Below are positions 40,278-50,405 of a stretch of DNA of 64,000 nt, in pieces. The notes under the pieces were generated by a model. It searched no databases and was not told the DNA's origin. It saw only the letters and a list, made by a program, of their open reading frames with translations. Both the position numbers and the translations under genes were made by a program. The stretch is from Betaproteobacteria bacterium (GTDB taxonomy: Bacteria; Pseudomonadota; Gammaproteobacteria; Burkholderiales; Thiobacillaceae), in NCBI GenBank assembly GCA_016234655.1, contig JACRAU010000004.1, forward strand, positions 142,083-206,082, read 5' to 3'. Within the stretch, counting starts at the first letter, position 1. Each line of letters starts with the position of its first letter.

Positions 40278-40377
40278 GTTTTGCTCCTTACGTCGCAACA
40301 GTGAGGCGCCAGGCGTGAGGCGTAAGGGGCAAACCTGCCATGCCCTCGCCTCACCCCTACCGCCTCACCCCTCACGC

Positions 40378-40845
40378 TCACAGCCCGGCCACTGCCGGAT
40401 GCTCGCCAATGATCTCCAGCGACACCGACAGGAACTTGTCGGCCTCGTCCTTCATCTTGGAGAAGCTATCGAAGCTGAAGCGGTGCACGTCGCGCAGGGT
40501 GCGGTCGAGCACCACCAGCTTGCCCACGGTGATCAGCGCGCGACCGAAGCCCTCGTGGGTGATGTTGAGCATCGGCACCGCCATCAACTTGCATTCCTTC
40601 TCGATCAAGCTGGCGATGGCGTTGTAGAAGGCCTTCACCCGGGCCAGGGTCTCGTCGTCCGGATCGCCGATCACCGGGATCTCGCGCCGTTGTTCCTTGG
40701 TCTTCACGAACGGGGCCAGGATGCGCTCGACCGGCCAGCCGTCGTAGGTGCCATAGTTGTCGATGGCGCGCATCTGCTTGACCATCTCATGGATGAAGTC
40801 GGTGGTAAAAATGGGGTCTTGTTCGACGACGGCAGCTTCAGTCAT
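40378..40845 (-). CDS. NifX-associated nitrogen fixation protein (DUF269)
   Basis: FIHEMVKQMRAIDNYGTYDGWPVERILAPFVKTKEQRREIPVIGDPDDETLARVKAFYNAIA. Confidence 0.88.
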   Translation of the reverse strand: MTEAAVVEQDPIFTTDFIHEMVKQMRAIDNYGTYDGWPVERILAPFVKTKEQRREIPVIGDPDDETLARVKAFYNAIASLIEKECKLMAVPMLNITHEGFGRALITVGKLVVLDRTLRDVHRFSFDSFSKMKDEADKFLSVSLEIIGEHPAVAGL

Positions 40846-41273
40846 GGTGTTTCTCCTTGGGCAATGGAATCGGATAGGGGGCGCGCCTGCATGCGCGGGG
40901 TGCGGCCGACGCGACGAGCGATGACCAGGCCAACTACGATGCCCAGCGCCATGCCGGCTACGGCAGCGGCATCGCCCAAGCCGGCCATGAGACTGGCGCC
41001 GAGCACGGCCAGGATCATGGGCAGCAGATAGACCAGCACGCCGGCCTTGATCAGTTCGGCCTCGTCGACGGCCACCAGCAATTCATCGCCAACCTTGGCC
41101 GCTGTCTTGCACATCACCGGCACCGTCTGCTGTCGACGCGAGAAATACTTGCCCAGGCCGGAGACGCCGCAGGCGCTCTTGGCCTGGCAGGCGCCGCAGC
41201 CGGACTGCTCGCTCGGCTCGACCCAGGCGATGCCGTAATCCATGGCGACGATGCGAACGCGGGTTTCGATCAT
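40842..41273 (-). CDS. RseC/RnfX-like SoxR-reducing system protein
   Basis: AWVEPSEQSGCGACQAKSACGVSGLGKYF; two hydrophobic helices. Confidence 0.8.
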   Translation of the reverse strand: MIETRVRIVAMDYGIAWVEPSEQSGCGACQAKSACGVSGLGKYFSRRQQTVPVMCKTAAKVGDELLVAVDEAELIKAGVLVYLLPMILAVLGASLMAGLGDAAAVAGMALGIVVGLVIARRVGRTPRMQARPLSDSIAQGETP

Positions 41274-41394
41274 GGCGTGCTCCTGAAGCGAGGCAATATG
41301 GCCGCGATCCAGTCCGACAGGCGGAACGGCGTGCCCATCGACGAAGGACAATGGGCCAGGTGCTTGCGCCGTAGCGTGCGTGCGGACATCGGGA

Positions 41395-41823
41395 TCATTC
41401 CGACCACCCCTCCTCGTCCATGGCCGAGAAGCGGTCGGCACCGGCGCCCTCGCGCTTGAGGTGCTTGGCCATCCAGGCCGGCGGCTCGTTCAACAGACTG
41501 TGGTTCAGGCCGCAGAGCAAGGCGTCGATCGGCTCGCCCTCTTCCACCTTCATCGGCTGGATGCCGGCGGCGAGCAACTGCTTCACCGCCGAGGCGCCGA
41601 CCGCGTTGCAGTACACCGCCGCGCAGCCGTCGAGCAGCGCGATCTTGCTCGCCAACTTGCCTTCGTGGCCGTCCATCGCGGTGTCGCTGTCGTGGAACTC
41701 GACCACCTCGATCATCCGCGCGTCGTCCGCCGACAACTCGTAGAGGACAAAGGCCTCGGCCGCGCCGAAGTGCTGATCCACTTGCTTGCGGTCGGTGCTG
41801 GCGAAGGCGATCTTCACCGTCAT
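41395..41823 (-). CDS. nifX: Nitrogen fixation protein NifX
   Basis: MTVKIAFASTDRKQVDQHFGAAEAFVLYEL ... KLASKIALLDGCAAVYCNAVGASAVKQLLAAGIQPMKVEEGE. Confidence 0.92.
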   Translation of the reverse strand: MTVKIAFASTDRKQVDQHFGAAEAFVLYELSADDARMIEVVEFHDSDTAMDGHEGKLASKIALLDGCAAVYCNAVGASAVKQLLAAGIQPMKVEEGEPIDALLCGLNHSLLNEPPAWMAKHLKREGAGADRFSAMDEEGWSE

Positions 41824-41833
41824 CGGTTTCTCC

Positions 41834-43228
41834 TCAGTGGACGTGACCAGGCGCAGATGGCGCATGTCGGGTTTCCTCCGGCCGCGTCGCGTAGATCGAG
41901 CGGTAGGGCTCGATCTCGCCGTGGCCTTGGCTGACCATCAGATTGGCCAGGTCGAACAAGGCCTGGCGCGTGCCCTTGTAACCGACCCACAGCCGCTGGT
42001 AGCCGCCGATCAGGTCGTATTGCGGAAAGCCGGCGCGGAACAGCGGCAGGCCCAGGCGCTGCGCGGTGTCGGCCGCATGCGAATTGCTGATGATGAGATC
42101 GGCCCCGACCTCGCGCACCGTCTTCTCCAGGTCTTCCAGGTCGCCCAGCTTCACCTGCGCGGTGGGCAGCTTCTCCAGGATGGGCGACTTGGCCGGCGCC
42201 ACGGCGGCCACCACCTCGCAGCCCATGCCGGCCACCAGCTCGGCCATGGCGTAGAGCAGGTCCGGGTCGGCGGCGATGGCGACGCGGGCGAAGCCGAGCA
42301 TGAAATGGGTATCCACCATCGCGTCCTGCAACTGGTTGCGCTGGCGCTCGATCTTTTCCGGCACCGGCTTGCCGGCGATCTCGGCCAAGGCGGCGACGAA
42401 GGCATCCACCGCCGCCAGGCCCATCAGGCTGTCGAAGCGGTAGTCCGGCACCAAGCTGCGCTCCTTGAGCAGGTCGGCCGCCGGATAGAGCGAGTGGCCG
42501 ATCACCAAAGTGGCGACCGATTCGCCCAGGGTCGGGATCTCGGACACCGGCGTGCCGCCGACGGTGAGCGGGCTGAACTCCAACTCGGTCAGGTGGCCGT
42601 CGAGCGAATCGGAGATGTCCGGCAACACCAAGGGGCGCAGGCCGAAGGCCTCGATCAGTTCCTTGATGTGTTCCAGGTCGCCCGGCGTCAGCAGCGAGCC
42701 GGCCAGCACGTTGACCTGTTTCTTGCGCTTGCCCGCCACCCGCGTGCCCTCCGGCACCAGGTGTTCGATCACCGCCTTCACCGCCAGGGCATAGCCGCTC
42801 TCCAGGCAACCGGTGAAGTCCGGCGTGTTTACCGGCACCACCGGGATGTCGTTGAACTCGGGATACTGCTCGCGGAAGTCCTTCACCAGGCGGCGGATGT
42901 CGGTACCCTGGGTCTCCGACAGACCGGTGGTCGGCAGGCCGATCAAGGCCGGCCGGCTCTTCTCGGCGATGGTCTTGAGGCCCTGTATCACGTTGTCGTC
43001 GGCCGACAGCACCGTGGCCACCTGGTCCATGGCCGTGGTCTGCAAGGGCACCGGCTCGCGGAAGTGGCGGACGAAGAACACCTTGCCGAAGGCGGTGCAG
43101 CCCTGCGAACCGTGCATCATCGGAATACTGCGGTTGATGCCGAGGAAGGCGAGCGAGGCGCCGACCGGCTGGCTGACCTTGAGCGGGTTGACCGACAGCG
43201 CCTTGCTGCGTTTGATGATCTCGGCCAT
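41834..43228 (-). CDS. nifN: Nitrogenase MoFe cofactor scaffold NifN
   Basis: [69 protein letters not shown]. Confidence 0.96.
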   Translation of the reverse strand: MAEIIKRSKALSVNPLKVSQPVGASLAFLGINRSIPMMHGSQGCTAFGKVFFVRHFREPVPLQTTAMDQVATVLSADDNVIQGLKTIAEKSRPALIGLPTTGLSETQGTDIRRLVKDFREQYPEFNDIPVVPVNTPDFTGCLESGYALAVKAVIEHLVPEGTRVAGKRKKQVNVLAGSLLTPGDLEHIKELIEAFGLRPLVLPDISDSLDGHLTELEFSPLTVGGTPVSEIPTLGESVATLVIGHSLYPAADLLKERSLVPDYRFDSLMGLAAVDAFVAALAEIAGKPVPEKIERQRNQLQDAMVDTHFMLGFARVAIAADPDLLYAMAELVAGMGCEVVAAVAPAKSPILEKLPTAQVKLGDLEDLEKTVREVGADLIISNSHAADTAQRLGLPLFRAGFPQYDLIGGYQRLWVGYKGTRQALFDLANLMVSQGHGEIEPYRSIYATRPEETRHAPSAPGHVH

Positions 43229-43229
43229 G

Positions 43230-44636
43230 TCAGACCCCCACCTCGACGCCCGGTACCGTCGGCTTGGCCCACGGCGCCGGCTGGCGCACCGCCTGCCACA
43301 CCGGGCTTTCCATGGTCAGCGCCAGTTGCCGGGCCAGCTCGACCATGCCCATATAGCCCTCGTAGGGGAATTCGCGTTCCTGGTTGATGTCGAGGAAGGG
43401 GATGCGCGCCTTGAGCGCGGTGTACATATTGCGGCCGCCGGCGATCAGGATGTCGGCTTGGTATTCCTTGACGATGCCGATCAGGGCCTTGGGGCTGCCG
43501 TCGGTGATCATCTTGGTCTTGTCGCCCATCAGCTCCTGGATGCGGGCCTTGTCTTCCTCGGTCGACTTGTTGGTGCCGGTGGCGACCACGTCCATGCCCA
43601 GGTCTTGCAGGGCGGAGACGATGGACCAGGACTTGACGCCGCCGGTGTAGAGCAGCACCCGCTTGCCTTTCAAGCGCGCGCGCCAGGGTTCCAATGCGGC
43701 ATTCACCCGGGCCTCTTCGCGCGCGATCATCTTTTCCACCCGCTCGGTCAGTGAAGGGTCGCCGATCAGGCGGGCGAATTCGCGGAAGGCGTGCGAGGTG
43801 TCGGTGACGCCGTAGAAGCTGCCCTCGAAGAAGGGCACCTGGTAGGTCGATTCCATCTTGCGCGCGACGTTGAGCAGGGCCTTGGCGCAGACCACCATGT
43901 TGACCCTGGCCTTATGCATGGTCTGCACGTCCTGGAAACGGGTATCGCCCGACAGGGTGCACAGGATGCGCAGGCCCAGCTCGTCGAACAAGGGCAGCAC
44001 GTGCCAGAACTCGCCGGCGATGTTGTATTCGCCGATCAGGTTGACGTCGTGCACGGCGATGCCGGGGCGCTGAGCATCGGGCGGGATCGGATCGGGCTCG
44101 CGGGTGCCTATCACGTACTTGAACATGGACTCGCCGGCGATGCGGTTGCCCAGGTTCTTGGTGCCGTAGAAGCCGGCGCAATCGACCGGCACCACCGGCA
44201 CGCCGACCCGCTCGGCGGCGGCCTTGCACACGGCATCGAGGTCGTCGCCGACCAGGGCCGGCACGCAGGTGTTGTAGACGAAGACGGCGGGCGGCGCGTA
44301 GTCGTCGACCGCCTGCTTGATCGCATGGAACAGCCGCTTCTCGCTGCGGCCCATGATCACGTCCTGTTCGGTCAGGTCGGTGGTCATGCCGATCTTGTAT
44401 AGGGTCGGGCCGCTGGAACGGGTGCCGCGGTTGTCCCAGCTCGAACCCGCGCAGGCGATGGGGCCGTGCACGATATGTGCGACATCGGCGATGGGCAGCA
44501 GCGCGATCTGCGCGCCGTCGAAGGAACAGCCGCCGGCGGTGGCGCCGGGCTTGGGCTTGGCGCAGCCGGACTTCGACTTGGTGTTGTGGGAGCACGCGGG
44601 CTCGTTCAACAACTCGGCGATCTGTTTGGCTTGCAT
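43230..44636 (-). CDS. nifE: Nitrogenase MoFe cofactor scaffold NifE
   Basis: [72 protein letters not shown]. Confidence 0.96.
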   Translation of the reverse strand: MQAKQIAELLNEPACSHNTKSKSGCAKPKPGATAGGCSFDGAQIALLPIADVAHIVHGPIACAGSSWDNRGTRSSGPTLYKIGMTTDLTEQDVIMGRSEKRLFHAIKQAVDDYAPPAVFVYNTCVPALVGDDLDAVCKAAAERVGVPVVPVDCAGFYGTKNLGNRIAGESMFKYVIGTREPDPIPPDAQRPGIAVHDVNLIGEYNIAGEFWHVLPLFDELGLRILCTLSGDTRFQDVQTMHKARVNMVVCAKALLNVARKMESTYQVPFFEGSFYGVTDTSHAFREFARLIGDPSLTERVEKMIAREEARVNAALEPWRARLKGKRVLLYTGGVKSWSIVSALQDLGMDVVATGTNKSTEEDKARIQELMGDKTKMITDGSPKALIGIVKEYQADILIAGGRNMYTALKARIPFLDINQEREFPYEGYMGMVELARQLALTMESPVWQAVRQPAPWAKPTVPGVEVGV

Positions 44637-44669
44637 GGCGTTCACCCAAGATGGTCTCAGGCTGACCAA

Positions 44670-44685
44670 TGCAATGCCCATGCCA
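44670..44685 (-). promoter_or_regulatory. Sigma54 promoter of nifENX: TGGCAT-GGGCA-TTGCA
   Basis: Consensus -24/-12 match 34 bp upstream of nifE ATG. Confidence 0.9.
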
Positions 44686-44729
44686 AGCGGCATGAGCTTG
44701 ATTTCAGTGGGGTTTCCGGATTACGGCCG

Positions 44730-44745
44730 TGTCGCAAACCCGACA
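44730..44745 (-). promoter_or_regulatory. NifA upstream activator TGT-CGGGTTTGCG-ACA
   Basis: Exact TGT-N10-ACA about 50 bp upstream of the sigma54 promoter. Confidence 0.88.
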
Positions 44746-44801
44746 TCGCGGGCCGGCGCTGGCCGATGGCCGACAATACGCCGGCCATCGCCACTCGGCG
44801 T

Positions 44802-47441
44802 TCAGTATGCCGACTGCTCCGGCGGAAACTTGATCACGCCGGCCAAGGCGGGCGGCGCCGCCTTGGCGCCGGCCGGCTCGGCCGCCGCTTCAGCCTTCAG
44901 CGGCACATCGAGCGAACCGGCGCGGCTGGCCACCCTGGCCCGGATGCGGTCGGCCGCCAGGATCGGCAAGATCGGCTCGTTGCTCTTTTCCGGGCGGACG
45001 ATGGCCTCGATCAAGACCTGCTCGCCGGTGAACGCGGTGCCGACCGTTTCGATGCGCTCCCTCGGCACCTCGGGGATGTCGTTGAGTTGATCGACCAGCA
45101 CGCCGAACACACCGTTGTCGCTGCCGTCGTCAACCACCACGACATCGCTGCCGGTGCAGGGGGTCTCGGGCGACAACAGCTTGCCCAGGTTGACTACGAC
45201 GATGGGCTTGCCCTGCCACATCACATAACCGACGCAGCAATCGGGCGCGCCGGGGATGTTGATCGTGCCTTGCAGGTCGATCGCCTCGGCGATATGTTCG
45301 CTGCGCAGGCCGAACCAATGGCCGCCGACGGTGAAGGTCGCGACATCTACCGCGTCGCCGCTGGCCCGCGCCCGTTGCTGGGTGTGGCGGACATTGCCGG
45401 CCGGCAGCCCGGCCGCCTTGCCGACCTCGCCGAGCGGGATGAAGATCAAGGCGATGGCGCCGACGCCGGGATATTCCCGATAGCCGCGCGAGGTGCGGGC
45501 GCCGACCGCGTAATATTGCCCGTCCAGCGCAACGATGTTGGCCATGCCCTCGCCGGCCGGCGCGAAGAAGGCCGCGTCCAGGGCGAGTTGATCGCCCGGC
45601 CGGTATTTGTCGGTGGCCGCGATCACTTGCTGCTGCCGGTCGCAGAACACGCCCAGGCAACCGGGCGGCACCTCGCCCTGCTCGTTGCGCGGCAACGCGT
45701 CGCGCAGCATGGCGCTGAACTGCGGCGTGGCGTCGAACACGATGCCGATGCCGCCGACCACGCGCTGGCTGTCGGGCGCGCGCAGCGCGGCGCCGTAGAT
45801 GTAGGTGTAGGCCTGGTCGTACAGGGCGGTGCGGGCAAAAGGCGATACCTGATAGCTGCCGGAAGCGGACAGGCTCAGGGTGCGGCGCACCCAGTCGTCG
45901 CCGAGCACGCTGCCGATCAGGCCGTCGTACTTGGGGTTGGACACCGCGAGCACGCGGCCGGCGGCGTCGAACAACACGATGTTGTCGTACACGGTGTACA
46001 GGCCGTTGATGTGGCGCAGGATTTCGGTGACCGCGGCGGCATCGCCTTCCTGCCCGGCCAGGAAGGCCGCCAGCCGGGTATCGAGCGCCCACCAGCGGCA
46101 ATCGTTGGCCCGCTCGTACAGGTTGCGATCCATGATGTCGACCGCGAGCGAGGCCAGGAAGCGGCTGTCGTGCAGGATGGCGGAGACCACGGTCTCGTGC
46201 AGGTTGGCGATGGACCGCTCGAACACTTCCTTGGTCTTCATGCCGGTGCTGCTCACCTCCCACAGCAGCACCTTGGAGAAGCTGGCGTTTTCCGCCTGGC
46301 GACCGCCCAGGCGCACGTTGCCGTTCCAGACCGAACGGTTCAGCTCGCGCTGTATCTTGTCGGCCTGCAAGGGGATGCTGCGCAGGCCTTCGGGGAAGAT
46401 GGACGGGTTGCTGCGCACGTCGACCAGCACCTCGGCCGGCACCCGCTGCAACAGGGACGAGGCATCTTTCTCGAAGGCGTGCTCCAACGGCACCATGGCG
46501 TGGCCATACCAGCCCGGCCCCATATAGCCCTGGTAGCCCTGGGTCTTGCGCGTGACCGCCAGGTATTCGCGGCCGGCGAAACGCAATATCCGGCCGCCCT
46601 CCTCCAGGGCCAGCTCCATCGTGGCGCCGACCGGGATATGGAAGCCGTCGTTGCTGGCGATCACCTTGCCGTTTTTATCCAGGAGCAGCAGCACGCTCCA
46701 GTCGCCGGCCTCGGTGAGATTGCCGAAGATGCCCTCGGTCTCGTCGTCGAACCGGAAACACAGGCACAACACGCCCAGCTTCTGGTCGTCCTGCTCCACC
46801 CGGTAGGCATAGATCAGGCTCTCCTTGTCGCCGGGCACCAGGTCGCTGCGCTCGAAGCGTTCGACATAGGCGGCCGCGGTGTTCAGCGCCGCGTCGATCA
46901 CCGCATCCTGGCTGCGTTCCAGCGGGTGACTCTCATCCAGTTGCAACACGACCCGGCCTTCCATATCCAGCAGGATGATGTCCCGATAGACGGAATACTT
47001 CGCCACGTATTCGCGAAAACGGGCACGCAGCGCGGCGCAGCGAGCATCCAATTCGGCACGGCTGGCTTCGGCCCCGTCGCCATAGCCGTTCGCCTCTTTG
47101 TCGAGCCTGGGGAAGTCAGCCAAGAAGCGCCTGATCTCCTCGTCCGAGGACAGGAAGCCGATGTCCGCCGTGCGCTCGTAAAGATTGCGCACCATGATGT
47201 CGACCGCGACCTGGGCCGTGGCCTTCATCTCCAGCACGGTCTTCTTCAAGGTCTCGGTGCCGAGGTTGCTTAAGAGGTCGGTGGTCAGCGATTGGAAGGC
47301 ATGACGCGTCGTGGTCATGTCGGCCCCGGTGCCGGACAAGTGCCCGAGCAGCGAGAGGTTGTCCCAGATGCCCTGCAATAGGTGCAGCGATTGGCGATAG
47401 TGTTCCACACCCGCCATATGGCGGATCAATTTTGGATCCAT
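44802..47441 (-). CDS. Large sensory protein: two Cache-like segments and C-terminal CheW-like domain
   Basis: Tandem MVRNLYERTADI / MDRNLYERANDC modules; C-terminus VATFTVGGHWFGLRSEHIAEAIDLQGTINIPGAPDCCVGYVMWQGKPIVVVNLGKLL is CheW-like. Confidence 0.8.
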   Translation of the reverse strand: MDPKLIRHMAGVEHYRQSLHLLQGIWDNLSLLGHLSGTGADMTTTRHAFQSLTTDLLSNLGTETLKKTVLEMKATAQVAVDIMVRNLYERTADIGFLSSDEEIRRFLADFPRLDKEANGYGDGAEASRAELDARCAALRARFREYVAKYSVYRDIILLDMEGRVVLQLDESHPLERSQDAVIDAALNTAAAYVERFERSDLVPGDKESLIYAYRVEQDDQKLGVLCLCFRFDDETEGIFGNLTEAGDWSVLLLLDKNGKVIASNDGFHIPVGATMELALEEGGRILRFAGREYLAVTRKTQGYQGYMGPGWYGHAMVPLEHAFEKDASSLLQRVPAEVLVDVRSNPSIFPEGLRSIPLQADKIQRELNRSVWNGNVRLGGRQAENASFSKVLLWEVSSTGMKTKEVFERSIANLHETVVSAILHDSRFLASLAVDIMDRNLYERANDCRWWALDTRLAAFLAGQEGDAAAVTEILRHINGLYTVYDNIVLFDAAGRVLAVSNPKYDGLIGSVLGDDWVRRTLSLSASGSYQVSPFARTALYDQAYTYIYGAALRAPDSQRVVGGIGIVFDATPQFSAMLRDALPRNEQGEVPPGCLGVFCDRQQQVIAATDKYRPGDQLALDAAFFAPAGEGMANIVALDGQYYAVGARTSRGYREYPGVGAIALIFIPLGEVGKAAGLPAGNVRHTQQRARASGDAVDVATFTVGGHWFGLRSEHIAEAIDLQGTINIPGAPDCCVGYVMWQGKPIVVVNLGKLLSPETPCTGSDVVVVDDGSDNGVFGVLVDQLNDIPEVPRERIETVGTAFTGEQVLIEAIVRPEKSNEPILPILAADRIRARVASRAGSLDVPLKAEAAAEPAGAKAAPPALAGVIKFPPEQSAY

Positions 47442-47500
47442 ATTTCCCCCTACAAAGATGTCGGCTCGTTTTGTTTTTTACTCCCGCCATCGAATGACCA

Positions 47501-47516
47501 AGCAAAAACCATGCCC
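47501..47516 (-). promoter_or_regulatory. Candidate sigma54 promoter GGGCAT-GGTTT-TTGCT upstream of Cache-CheW gene
   Basis: GG-N10-GC core kept, one mismatch in -24 box. Confidence 0.55.
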
Positions 47517-47647
47517 TAAAATGGTTCTTGGCCAAGTGCCGCGCCACTAGGGGGGGCCGAACCTAAAAGCCATGCGGCAGACCACGCTCCGGCATCCGCC
47601 CGGATGCACCAAATAGCGGCCTGACGGCACCGATTCAGTGCGGTTCA

Positions 47648-48448
47648 TCAAGCCGATGCCAAGGAATAAGAGGCACTGGCTACCTCTTGCGCCACATTCA
47701 GCGAGAGCGGGGTTTTCTGAAACCCGAACGGCACGGCCGGAATCGTCATTACGAAGGAAACGCCGCGCCCGTCGATGCCGTCGTGAATGGCGATACTGCC
47801 GCCATGCAATTGCACGATGGCCGAGGCATTGAACAAACCGAGGCCGCCGCCCTGGAAACTGCGCACATTGTTCGACGACTGTCTGAATTTCTTGAACACG
47901 CTGGACCGATCGCCAGGCAGAATGCCAGGCCCATCGTCGCTTACCGAGATGATGACGCTGTCTCTGTCGCCCATGTCGATCTCCACTCGGACCATGCCGC
48001 CTTCGCCGACGAACTTCAGCGCATTGGACACGATGTTGTTGATCGCGAAATAACGCAGCTTGTGGATGTCCCAATAGACGAAGCGAGGCAAGGCCCGCAC
48101 GCGCACGCAGAAATCGATCCGTTTGCTCTTGGCCTCCATCATGAAGGTGCTCTCCAGCCTTTGGGCACGCACCTGCAACTCGTCCTCGCCGACCAGGAAG
48201 GGTTCCAGCGTCTCGCTGCGCGACTGGATGCGCGCGGCCACCAGCATGTTGTTGATCAGCGAGAGCATGTCCTCGCCTATGCCCTGCACGATCCTCAATT
48301 CTTCGGCCATGGAGGCCATGGAGGGTTGCCCGCCTTCGACTCGCTCGCGCATCATATGGACAAAGCCCAGGATCGCGTTGAGCGGCGATTTCAGGTCGTG
48401 CGAAATGCAGGCCACGAAATCGAGTTCTTCCGAATATCCATCACTCAT
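47648..48448 (-). CDS. Sensor histidine kinase (HisKA + HATPase)
   Basis: FVACISHDLKSPLNAILGFVHMM; NNIVSNALKFVGEGGMV; VSDDGPGI; GGGLGLFNASAIVQLHGG. Confidence 0.9.
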   Translation of the reverse strand: MSDGYSEELDFVACISHDLKSPLNAILGFVHMMRERVEGGQPSMASMAEELRIVQGIGEDMLSLINNMLVAARIQSRSETLEPFLVGEDELQVRAQRLESTFMMEAKSKRIDFCVRVRALPRFVYWDIHKLRYFAINNIVSNALKFVGEGGMVRVEIDMGDRDSVIISVSDDGPGILPGDRSSVFKKFRQSSNNVRSFQGGGLGLFNASAIVQLHGGSIAIHDGIDGRGVSFVMTIPAVPFGFQKTPLSLNVAQEVASASYSLASA

Positions 48449-48512
48449 CGCGATCCCCTATTACCGCCAAGTAACGACAGGCTCGTTGGATTGTGCCGCT
48501 CAATATCCACGG

Positions 48513-49475
48513 CTACACCGCATAAGGCGAGGCCAGCCATCTCTTGAGCAGGCCCGCCTCGGCATCGGGCAGGTAGCTGAAGCCGGCCTCGATGTCCTGG
48601 CCAAGCGCGAACGCAATCGCACGCGGGGTCAAGGCCCCCACCACCAAATGCGAATACCAAGCCCCGGTATGGCTGGCCGCGCGGTCGAAGGCCTGTATCT
48701 GTTCCGCCAACCGCACGCCGCGCAGTTCGATATCCCAAGGAAAACTTTTGAGTTTGCGCGCATGTCGCGACGTCGGCGTGGCCGCCAGCACGGTATTGCG
48801 ATAGCGGTCCTGGTGTTCGCGCAGCGCGACGATCCAGTGATCGCAGAAATGACCCTGCTTGGCTACGCTACCAAGCACCCACTCTTCGAGGAAGCGCCGC
48901 ATGGACGACTGCCCGGGCAGCGCGGCAGGCAACCTGGCCAGGGCCTGCTGCATATCGGTCAGGCGACGGAAGCGATAGGCCGGTGCGCCGACCGGCTGCG
49001 CCGGCAGCGTCAGCGGCGAAATGGGATCGACCAACTCCGACAAATCGCTCGGCGCATGGTCCGGGTCGATGAGCTGACGATCCAGCACCTCCTGAACCTC
49101 CTCGATCTCCAACTGCAAGAATTGACTCGGCTCGGCGCCATAGGCGGCGACGAAATAATGGCCACGGCCCGACAGGCGGGTGGCGAGCAGACCTGCATCG
49201 GCATGGCGCTCGAGCAGCACCTCCATATCGCCGGCGCAGTCCAGCAATTCCGTCTCTGCCCAAGCCTCCAGGTCTTGCGCGAGGCGCGCGCCGTCCGGAC
49301 CGATAACTCCGCCCAAGCGGTACCAGCCACCGCGGTTCAAGGCATAGTCGAACCGATAGGCCGGCAGGTATTTTTGAACGACGGCCAAGATACCGGCATG
49401 GTGGGGCCGCGGCGGCAAGGCCTCGAGTTCCGTCTTCAGGCTTTGTAACTGCATGGCATCCAACAGCGCATCCAT
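48513..49475 (-). CDS. Conserved hypothetical, co-transcribed with the LRV protein
   Basis: 10-bp gap to upstream LRV gene; typical codon usage. Confidence 0.65.
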   Translation of the reverse strand: MDALLDAMQLQSLKTELEALPPRPHHAGILAVVQKYLPAYRFDYALNRGGWYRLGGVIGPDGARLAQDLEAWAETELLDCAGDMEVLLERHADAGLLATRLSGRGHYFVAAYGAEPSQFLQLEIEEVQEVLDRQLIDPDHAPSDLSELVDPISPLTLPAQPVGAPAYRFRRLTDMQQALARLPAALPGQSSMRRFLEEWVLGSVAKQGHFCDHWIVALREHQDRYRNTVLAATPTSRHARKLKSFPWDIELRGVRLAEQIQAFDRAASHTGAWYSHLVVGALTPRAIAFALGQDIEAGFSYLPDAEAGLLKRWLASPYAV

Positions 49476-49485
49476 CCGTATTTCC

Positions 49486-50238
49486 TCAACTCGGGTTGAT
49501 TTCCGCCAAGCGGCGCCGCGCCAGGCTCCGAACGTCCGGCTCGGGGTCGTCGGCTAGACGCGCCAAGGCCGCCACCGGCGCCTGGCCGGCGGCGCCAAAG
49601 CGTACCAACCAATCGGCGTCGTCCAACATCCGCACCGCATCATCCGGCAGCAGACGGCCGGCCACGATACGCCTGACCTCCTCGTCCGGGTCGCGCATCA
49701 TGCGGCCCAGGGCGAAGGCCGGCAGCCGGCGCGCCACCTCCTTGCGCACCTCGCGGTCCGGATCGTGCGCCATACGCGGCAGATGGCCGTGCGGCAGCCG
49801 GTGCGCCACTTGCAGCCGCACCATGTAATCGGGATCGCCGACGAAATCGCCCAGGCGATCCGGCGGCAGGCGCGACATCACGGTGATACGCACCTCGCGG
49901 TCCGGGTCGCGTGCCAGGCGCCACAAAGATTCGGTCGGCAAACGCGTGGCCACGGCCCGACGCACCACTTCGTCCCGATCTCCAATCAACGCTTGCGCCC
50001 GCTCGACCGGGGCATAACGCACGGCAATCGCGCGCCGCTCCCAAAATGGGTCCGAGAAGTAGTCCTGGGCGAGTTCCGGGTTAAAGCGAAAAAATCGATC
50101 GATCTGCCGGCCGCTCTCGGCCACCACGCAGACATCGCCGGGTTGGCAGCGCGCTTCGGCCAACAAACGGGCGCGGTGCGCGCAGGTCGAGCAATCCGCC
50201 ATGGGCACACCCGATATGCGTGACAACAACTTCGACAT
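49486..50238 (-). CDS. 4Fe-4S-binding leucine-rich repeat variant (LRV) protein
   Basis: N-terminal CSTCAHRARLLAEARCQPGDVC Cys cluster followed by repeated ARDPDREVRITVMSRLPPDRL units. Confidence 0.88.
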   Translation of the reverse strand: MSKLLSRISGVPMADCSTCAHRARLLAEARCQPGDVCVVAESGRQIDRFFRFNPELAQDYFSDPFWERRAIAVRYAPVERAQALIGDRDEVVRRAVATRLPTESLWRLARDPDREVRITVMSRLPPDRLGDFVGDPDYMVRLQVAHRLPHGHLPRMAHDPDREVRKEVARRLPAFALGRMMRDPDEEVRRIVAGRLLPDDAVRMLDDADWLVRFGAAGQAPVAALARLADDPEPDVRSLARRRLAEINPS

Positions 50239-50286
50239 GCGCTTGCGGCCCCTTTTCCCAATGCATTGCGACGGCCTAGAACCAAG

Positions 50287-50302
50287 AGCAACAGCCGTGC
50301 CA
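50287..50302 (-). promoter_or_regulatory. Sigma54 promoter TGGCAC-GGCTG-TTGCT upstream of LRV gene
   Basis: Consensus -24/-12 match. Confidence 0.9.
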
Positions 50303-50376
50303 AGCCGAAAGAGAACGGCAAGCGATTGATTAATAATGACAGCGCGGCATATCGATGCCGATACGCGCGTACGATT

Positions 50377-50392
50377 TGTCGGAAACGTGACA
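50377..50392. promoter_or_regulatory. NifA upstream activator TGT-CGGAAACGTG-ACA
   Basis: Exact TGT-N10-ACA, 75 bp upstream of the sigma54 promoter. Confidence 0.88.
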
Positions 50393-50405
50393 AAGAAAAG
50401 CCGGC

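Noticed and set aside
44466-47273. 935-aa plus-strand ORF opposite nifE and the Cache-CheW gene
   Set aside because: Antisense of clearly coding minus-strand genes; low-complexity H/G/V/D/Q-rich composition typical of high-GC shadow ORFs.
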